In this document: one piece after another, positions 57,401-64,000 of the stretch
Numbering within the stretch: the stretch's first letter is position 1
How the letters are laid out: each line of letters begins with the position of its first letter
DNA from: Daphnia pulex
Lineage: Eukaryota; Arthropoda; Branchiopoda; Diplostraca; Daphniidae
Assembly: GCF_021134715.1 (NCBI RefSeq)
Contig: NC_060024.1
Location: forward strand, 4,712,001-4,776,000
Reading direction: 5' to 3'
DNA: 64,000 nucleotides
Notes under the pieces: generated by a model
What the model was told of the DNA's origin: nothing
Databases searched by the model: none
What the model saw: the letters and a program-made list of their open reading frames with translations, nothing else
Made by a program: the position numbers and the translations under genes

Positions 57401-57544
57401 TGCTCGTTGACTATGTAGTAAATGGGATTCTTGAAGTGCAAGATTGATTTGTACATTCAATTTGTTTAATAATTTCATAGAAGAAGTTGATTTAGGATCT
57501 TTTGCTGTTTCTTTCAACTGATCAATAAATGCCGGATCATTAAC

Positions 57545-60500
57545 TCACTTGGAAAAAGTGTCAAACGATGTTGGATTGCACTTAACCCTGGAAGCGATTA
57601 CGCGTGAATCTGCGTGACGTTGAAGCTGGTCGAATAAAACAAAGATGAGACGAATACATGATGAAACACTTCCGGTAACTGTAAACATCATGTGTCTTAC
57701 GTAAGATGAAGACACAGTACCACTTGATTCAAGCCCACAGCCCAAAATGAAGAGAAATGGCAACGATGAGCAAAAACAGCCTGTCATTTTCGTCAAATTC
57801 AAAAGGGTGAAGCTTCCCTCTCGATATGGATCGGAAAAAAAAAAGAAAAATATGATAACAGTAAAAGTTGTGTTATAAAACCGGTATCGGTATCCATATC
57901 GATTTAATTCCGCTAGTGATATAGTATCGTTTCAGTATCGGCGTTACTTTTAAGAGCGTCTTTTTAAAGTATCTCCAGCCAGCAAAACAATATTTTATAG
58001 GTTACGTGGCTTTTATGTTGGTCAATCTCTTCATTAACGTTTTCGGCATTTAAGGGTTCTCTATTTGACGAATGTAGAACATGATGTATCATGTTCTACA
58101 TGTGTGTGTTGGAAATAGGAGGCAAGCAGAGGCTTCCGCCTGTTACTGCCCGTACTCCTTCTGTCGTCTGCAACGTCACCTTCACCTGCACGTAACCACG
58201 CAAAATACGAGTTAGGAGAGAAACGGGCAATTGGCATGTCTGGATTTTCATCCAAACTTGATTTTCGTCTGTTGGCACATCAGACTGGAGTTACCAAACG
58301 ATCAGTTTTAATTTCTGTTTCTGTGTCAACTATTATTTGAAGCATTTTTGATTAATTTTGCTAAAATATTTTGCAACTTCATATGCATTGCGATACATAA
58401 GGTTGATATGTTTAAGAGCATAAAGCAAAAGATAGGCAACTTCGACTCGTACGCGCAATTCATTGACGTCTCCAAAACGAGTTGGAATAAAAGAGTCGAA
58501 TTGTAGTCGGGAACCGATAAAACAAAGAGAGAGAAATTCACCGAAATTTTCCGTTCTAGGATACTCTCCTCCATATCTAAATAATGAATACAAATTTAGA
58601 TTTAAAAAATGCCTTTGAAAAGTTTAGGTTCGGTTTAGATGGGTTAGTTTAGGTGAGTCCAACATAGTAGTTATAGCACAACAAATTACGTATTACCAAA
58701 ATTTGAATTCAATCTCTCAAGTTCCGTCAATTTTTTAGTGTCATCTGGATACGTAATCACGTGACATTTTTTTCTTTTTTTCGTTCGGAAGAATTATATC
58801 CGAAAAGTTTCAAAATTGAGACATATTGACTACTGCGACAAATAAAAGAAGTTCTTCTGAGAGAGTTAATTGCGGAAGTCCTAATCGACCAGGATATCAA
58901 GTATGATCAGGGACATCCATTTTTCATTCGAAATTGGACGTCTATCGTCTATCCTATAGAGAGGCGGATTTTACTTCGTTGTAAGACGTCCATAAAAATC
59001 TATCCATTGGATGGACGATGACGACCAGGACTTGGGAAGATTTTTTTTATCATTCAGGCAGCGTTGGCAATATTTGTGTGTTAAAATTGTGACGATGTTA
59101 TTCACTTTTAAAATATGAATATTAATTTATTAATTGTTTCATCATAATTTTTTATTTCATTTTAAATTATTTTTAGTTTATATAATAATTAAAGAGTAAA
59201 TTAATTTCGGAGCAGTTTGAATTATTTGAAATCTGGCATCTGGCATCCAACGTCTTGCACACTGGCAGCATGAAAATGACAAGCGATAGTCGCCATTTGA
59301 TTCAACACGTCAATTCAACGCTGTCTTGTACCGAGATCGGATTAAAGGCTCCGTTGACTTATTTCCTCGCTTCGGCGGATGTTCTCGTAGAGTAGATTAA
59401 ACAGCTCCTGGGCCGATGTCCCGGATGCTTGTTTCAGCTCACCCAGGCTTGTTATACGAATTGTATATAAGAATATTTTCTTTCCGAGTTCTTTCGTCGA
59501 GGTCTGAAGTCTGAGGTATTTCGAGCGAATTCAGCTCGTTGCGGTCAGCTTTCGCAGGACATCGTGGTATATGTTGCATATAATTACTTTTACTTCCATT
59601 ACTAATTATGTAGTTTACCAGGCAATATTTACACTTTGCCTTCTAGAATTGAAAATAAAGATAATTGGAAATGCAGAAAAAGTATCAAAGAATGCAATAC
59701 AAAAACTTAGGACTTTCGGTTTTTCTCCTGGCTCTTCAACTATTCTTGGGGGATAAAACCACTCTTGTAGTTGACAACGAATTCAAGCATTCTCGGCAGA
59801 CTCCAGAATTGTTCCTATTTCTTTCTTTTTCTGAGCCATCATAGATATCGTTTCGGCTGTAAAAGAAATTAGATCTGTTTAGAAACTTGGTTTGTAGGTT
59901 GCTGATGAAGAACAACTGGTGAACTGGGTGAATTAAAGATTTGGCTGAATAGCCAAAGTCAATATACAAGTCAAGTATCAAACAAAGTCAATACCGGCAG
60001 CGATATAGAGTTTTGGAATCTTCGATTTACTACTTGTGATGTTTCGGTGGCAATTCGAGCAATGTGAAGCAATACCGTCTTTTACCAGCCCAGAATGATG
60101 ATGATAAAGTTTACGTGTTGAAACAAATAAGTAATTCAAACCCCGAAATTAAATTGACGACCTATGGTAAGGTAAGGTTCGGTTAAAGAAAAATACTAAC
60201 CTGAACTCTAAAGGTATACTTTAACACATAGTTTATATGGGTGGGGTATTGCGTAAAACCACACTTTACGTTCTCTGTTCAATTGAAGCAAATCTAATTC
60301 AGTGATAGGAACTGGGTGGTAGAGTACTTTATTCATTTGGAATGCTCTAATTGCGCAGCAAGCACAACGAAACAGAAGTGAATCTTTATTGAAACACTGC
60401 TGAAATTCATCGACGATTCTTCCGCAATCAACGATATCAAAATTTAGTTCGACTACACGTTTGAGTTCTTCAAGTAAATTTATTTCTTCTTCCGGGGTAG

Positions 60501-60855
60501 ATCCATAAAGCTTAGCTGACGCAGCAAATTTTTTTTTTTTTGAATTTACAGCCAAAGCTAGTAAAGCAACTATGGGGTCTTTTTCCAAATTCACGAGGTG
60601 TTGAGCAGATGGTGTCTCTTTGGAATTAAGGTTAATAACTGGGACTTGACAACTTGATGACAATATTACTTCAATTTCCATTGGAAGATCTTGGTTTTCT
60701 TCTGTAATGATATCACCGAGTTCAAGAAAACCTTCACCCACCCAGTTAAGATAAAAATAATAAGAGTACACATAGTTCAATTTTTCTAGAGACTTGAGTT
60801 CGGTATACGCTTTGCATATAAGTTGGGTATCTCGACCAATCCCGATAACAAGCAA
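57545..60855 (-). pseudogene. Helitron-like protein N-terminal exons (copy B)
   Basis: The 215-codon ORF 60855-60208 holds SSSCQVPVINLNSKETPSAQ, STPEEEINLLEELKRVV, a Cys cluster LLFRCACCAIRAFQ and ITELDLLQLNRERKV. One extra G near 60262 shifts its end compared with copy A, where the same region reads on (KVCFTQYPTHINYV at 5340). The next piece, SGLVKDGIASHCSNCHRNIT to KIPKLYIAAGIDF (about 60120-59985), is then split by the 1.08-kb block. The LP-LTL-E motif resumes at about 58890-58860, and VRVEVAYLLLYALKHIN lies at 58593-58333. The same assignment and caution apply as for copy A. Confidence 0.45.
58897..59978. mobile_element. 1.08-kb insertion in copy B with 8-bp flanking repeat
   Basis: Absent from copy A at the equivalent point (about 4860). 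It is bordered by tcaagtat at 58897-58904 and 59971-59978, a possible 8-bp target duplication. It contains ggacgtc/ggatgg words (58910-59040), an AT-rich core and a TATA-like tgtatataag near 59463. No terminal inverted repeats or transposase are evident, so the class is unknown. Confidence 0.55.
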
Positions 60856-61539
60856 AAATAATAAAAACCCTCAAACTTTTAGCTCAACTTCAATATCAAC
60901 AAAATCATGTCCTGCAATCCTAAAGTAAAATTTTAAGAAGAATTTGAAGCAGTCTAAATATTAAAAATGAGAAGCAAAATTAAAATTAATTTGGTAAATT
61001 AAATAATAGAAACAGGTATACATTTTTTTCTATAATTTTTATAAGGGGTTTTCCCTTTCTGGAATCTATTTTATTTCTTTGTTTTGGAGGAATTTTCAGG
61101 AAAAGCTTCTAAAGAAACAAAATTGAAATATAATATATGAAGTATCACTAAAAATAGGTACAGAATCGCGACAAACTCGTTCGTCTATCATTCGTGAATC
61201 TGAACGTGAACAAGTGAAACGTGAAGAATTAAGACAACATCAACCAACTGATAATAATGGAGCTGAATTTTAAAAATTCCGTCCACCACGTCATCTACGA
61301 GGACAAGGTGATGTGGTAGATGAGATTCTTAACATGCCTGGGCAGCAGCAACAACAAATCAACGTCTTGGTAAATGGTGGGGGCCTTCACGAGCCCCTTG
61401 AAGAAAATCATTCCCTTACAGTGAAGTCCACTAGTTTGTTAAATTAAGTGGAAGAACTTGAGAACCAGCTTCAGAATGATAACATTCAGAACATTTTTTA
61501 TTTCGCAACACAAATGTTAATGGTTGATACAAAATAACT

Positions 61540-62640
61540 ATCAACGATCAATCGATTTTTCGTTGTGGAAACAGGATTTGCTGGATAATTTAATAATACA
61601 AAATTAATAAGATAACAGGCAAAATATATAACATGATGTAAGTTATATAATATATAATATGTAGCTTAGTCCTATACTGAACGACTCTGGATGAACACGC
61701 TTTGAAGTTGAAGGCGATGGTGTCGACCACATTGCAGCTAAATCCTCAACACCATCCTTGTCAGCAATATGATTGAGCCGATCCTCGTCGCTTCCGGTGT
61801 ACGGATCTTCCATGATTACCTTCTTAACAGTAGCTCGTCTTGGTCTAGTTTTCTACTTTTCCTGTTCCTGAAATGTTTTGGCGGAATCGGAGACCTCCGT
61901 ATCAGCGCAACCATTTAGTATCGATTCTGAGTGGCTAACCGCATCTCTGTAGGAATCTACATTTATAGAGAATAATAAGAGTAAGAATTATAATGATTAA
62001 TAATAATGAGTTACTGGTGAAGAAAATATCAAATAATAGACACTATTACGTACCATGTGAAGAAATTACTTTGGCGTCATAGCGTGGCCATCTCAGGTTG
62101 AAGACTTACTCCCTCTCGGCACGTTTTGCAGCGTCTCTAATCGGCAAAGCACATTTATTGTCGCTAAACTGAAACCAATGCACTGGCACTACAACTTTTT
62201 CGTCATCTTCCACAATTTTTACAATTACCAAGCTTACGCAAAGAAAATTTGCTTCTGAGAAATTTGGTTACCTTAACTCTTTAAAAAAATACAGCGTTGC
62301 AACACATATCGGTGAAAACGCGTTCGGTTTTACGGTACCATTGTACCATTACTTTGTTACAAAATTGGAAACCTTTCAGTGACAGATTGACAGGTTGGAT
62401 ATACACCTCATTATTAGTTTTATATTGTGGCTCATCGAAACTAAAATTATCCGGCCAGCTCTGTTGAACAATTCTATCTTCCAGAATAATATTTTCTTTT
62501 TTAAAATTGTTGATTATGAAGTCCAGACAAGAAAGAAGACGCAGACGTGATTATGTTGAATATTTACTTACTATTGGCAACTTACTTTTCGTACTTACTT
62601 TACTTTTCTATTGGCAAAATAAGTTAGATTTCTATATTTT
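61540..62640. other. Copy B-specific block with minus-strand gene remnants
   Basis: Missing in copy A, where a (CA)n run marks the junction. The minus strand carries coding-like pieces: VEDDEKVVVPVHWFQFSDNK then CALPIRDAAKRAERE (62225-62100), WPRYDAKVISS (62090-62055) and GSDEDRLNHIADKDGVEDLA (61800-61730). The first resembles the N-terminal segment of uncharacterised arthropod proteins that begin with a similar W-basic-RDA pattern; no function is known. Stops between pieces indicate decay or unresolved introns. Confidence 0.35.
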
Positions 62641-62643
62641 CAG

Positions 62644-62877
62644 GTGGAATTCATAAGATTTCAGGGTGGTGCAATCTCGAAGAATGCTTTTGAAAGAGGC
62701 TTAACGGCTATGTTTAAAAATTGTCTTGTACAGCACATAGATTGGGAAGGTAATTTGAAATTTGAAAAAAATATTTTAAAGGTCATCATCGTTTGCAAAA
62801 AATCTTTTTACACATTTACTACAATTTTTATATTTTTTAGTGACCATCAAATCAAAAAATGCTTATTCAAAGTCTGA
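62644..62877 (+). CDS. Unidentified exon-like ORF (copy B)
   Basis: After an AG at 62642 the ORF reads EFIRFQGGAISKNAFERGL, AMFKNCLVQHIDWEGNLKFE. The first 40 codons are matched, less intact, at 6595-6725. The GTAATT after WEG (62748) looks like a donor, so the coding part may end there. Unrecognised family. Confidence 0.3.
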   Translation: MEFIRFQGGAISKNAFERGLTAMFKNCLVQHIDWEGNLKFEKNILKVIIVCKKSFYTFTTIFIFFSDHQIKKCLFKV

Positions 62878-63666
62878 CAAAAAAAATGACTGGATACGTG
62901 AAAAATATTTTACGCCATGCACCGACAAGAGTCAAAACGAATTCCTGAAGACCGGAGGAAATTAATTTGAAGAAGATTGACTTAAGTTATTTATGTGTGC
63001 AATTTTTTTTTTTGTTGAACACGCAATAATGTCTGTTTTTTATGTTTGATTTTCGAACAAATGTAACTGTTTTGTTTCCTTAAAACGTTTTACGGGTTAA
63101 ACTAATGGCAAATTAAGCGTACTGTTTTTATTATACCCACCGTTAATTATATGTTAATTTCTGTATTTTTAAGATATTGTCCATGTCCACACCAAATCTA
63201 TTAGATATCAATTCAATATCCAAAGATATTTTTATGGATATCTTGTGGATATCCTACATAGACATCGAATAGGCGGCAAAATGTTAGTCTTAGGGATATC
63301 CATGCAACATAAAACTGTATATTGCAAATATCCAAACGGATATCCTGTTGATATTCGAACAACTTCACTGGCGCCACAAAGTAACAACGTCACAACGTGC
63401 TGGCTGGGGTCTTCCATAAAAAACTGGACTCACCTGGATTCACCTGTGAAATTTTTATAGGGACAATAAACAACGAAAGCCATTAAAATCAATGGAAACT
63501 CAAAATAAAATACAAAGGAAGAAGAACCACATCCGGCTACATAACCAGAAATCCCTGCAATGTCCAAATGCCGACGCTTAATTAACGAAACGGAAATTCC
63601 TGAAGGAGAAATGAATTGATTGATTTTAATTTTTGCGAAGGCATTTTTCAATTAAGTTTCATTTTG

Positions 63667-63674
63667 TATATAAA
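63667..63674 (+). promoter_or_regulatory. TATA box of the duplicated promoter (copy B)
   Basis: TATATAAA in the same context as 7606-7613, followed by a leader exon with a GTAAGT donor near 63763 and ATG at 63827. Confidence 0.5.
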
Positions 63675-64000
63675 GGCACCAGTAAATTACAATAACTTCA
63701 TTTCTCCTAAAAACACTAAGCCTTACGCAGAAGATAGCCAGCACCAAAGAGGAAATCCAAACTGTAAGTAAAACAAAAAACAAAAATTACTTAAAAATTT
63801 CTACTAATTTAGTATTATTATTTTAGATGCCTAGTCAAATGACTCATAAAGAGCTGCAGGAGATGCTCCTAAAATGAAAAGATAATGAAATGTTTTAAAC
63901 ACACGTAAGTTTACTCTAAAAAATTTTAATACATATTAACTAACCGTTTTCTTTGTAGAAATCTTGGGAGGATCACACCTTGGTGCCATATTTGGAGAAA

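Larger units (their letters stand above)
56390..64000. repeat. Large direct duplication, copy B
   Basis: Co-linear with 2205-7943: Gypsy tail, LTR-like stretch, Helitron-like exons, gatatcc block, TATA promoter. It contains two blocks absent from copy A (58897-59978 and about 61540-62640). It reaches the window edge, so its full length is unknown. Confidence 0.9.

Overview
The window looks like a repeat-rich, gene-poor piece of an arthropod nuclear genome, most likely a cladoceran crustacean such as Daphnia. This rests on metazoan host-gene fragments (DRG1, TBL1/ebi, BTB, ankyrin, MAM), on short 55-70 bp GT-AG introns, and on a mixed transposon load (Ty3/Gypsy, R2-type non-LTR, hAT, PIF/Harbinger/ISL2EU-type, foldback and TTAA-type MITEs, Helitron-like). 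The genus is inferred from recognition, not from a search. No prokaryotic, organellar or rRNA features were seen.

Layout. 0-2 kb: a decayed multi-exon gene with SWIM zinc finger, YqaJ exonuclease and PHD-like finger. 2.2-7.9 kb: copy A of a large direct duplication, holding the 3' end of a Ty3/Gypsy element, minus-strand exons of a Helitron-like protein and a TATA-box promoter. Copy B (56.4-64 kb) carries the same material about 54-56 kb away with two extra segments. 8.7-9 kb: relic of an R2-type retrotransposon. 11.4-12.1 and 49.7-50.3 kb: two copies of an LTR-like repeat. 14.8-15.8 kb: a 962-bp foldback element, a half copy of which sits inside the Gypsy element at 55.3 kb. 17-19 kb: remnants of an unknown gene. 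20-20.6 kb: a TTAA-flanked MITE and a 28-bp tandem repeat.

21.6-26.06 kb: an apparently complete R2-type non-LTR retrotransposon with an uninterrupted 1152-codon ORF (minus strand) and a 23-bp target-site duplication, inserted at a 30-bp palindrome. 26.4-27.7 kb: a complete internally deleted hAT element with an 8-bp TSD. 28-29.2 kb: a DRG1 pseudogene with introns. 31.9-34.3 kb: an uncharacterised ORF and a MATH/BTB-type gene with one frameshift. 36.8-37.8 kb: an ankyrin gene with one internal stop. 39.8-41.1 kb: a peptide-repeat (DGxPDMRY) protein joined to a retrotransposon-type endonuclease domain with no reverse transcriptase. 42.6-44.1 kb: a secreted MAM-type gene with two small frameshifts. 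44.5-45.5 kb: a 992-bp TIR element with a tRNA-like core. 45.6-46.7 kb: a tandem array of seven small phase-symmetric exons. 51-52.6 kb: a DDE_Tnp_4 transposase pseudogene with a convergent accessory ORF. 53.5-54.3 kb: a TBL1/ebi pseudogene.

How it fits together: almost every host-gene match is partial, keeps its introns and carries one or a few lesions. The locus therefore reads as a collector of duplicated gene fragments and successive transposon insertions, some nested. The most intact units are the R2-type element, the hAT derivative, the exon array and perhaps the BTB and MAM genes, whose frameshifts fall at or beside homopolymer runs and could be assembly errors.
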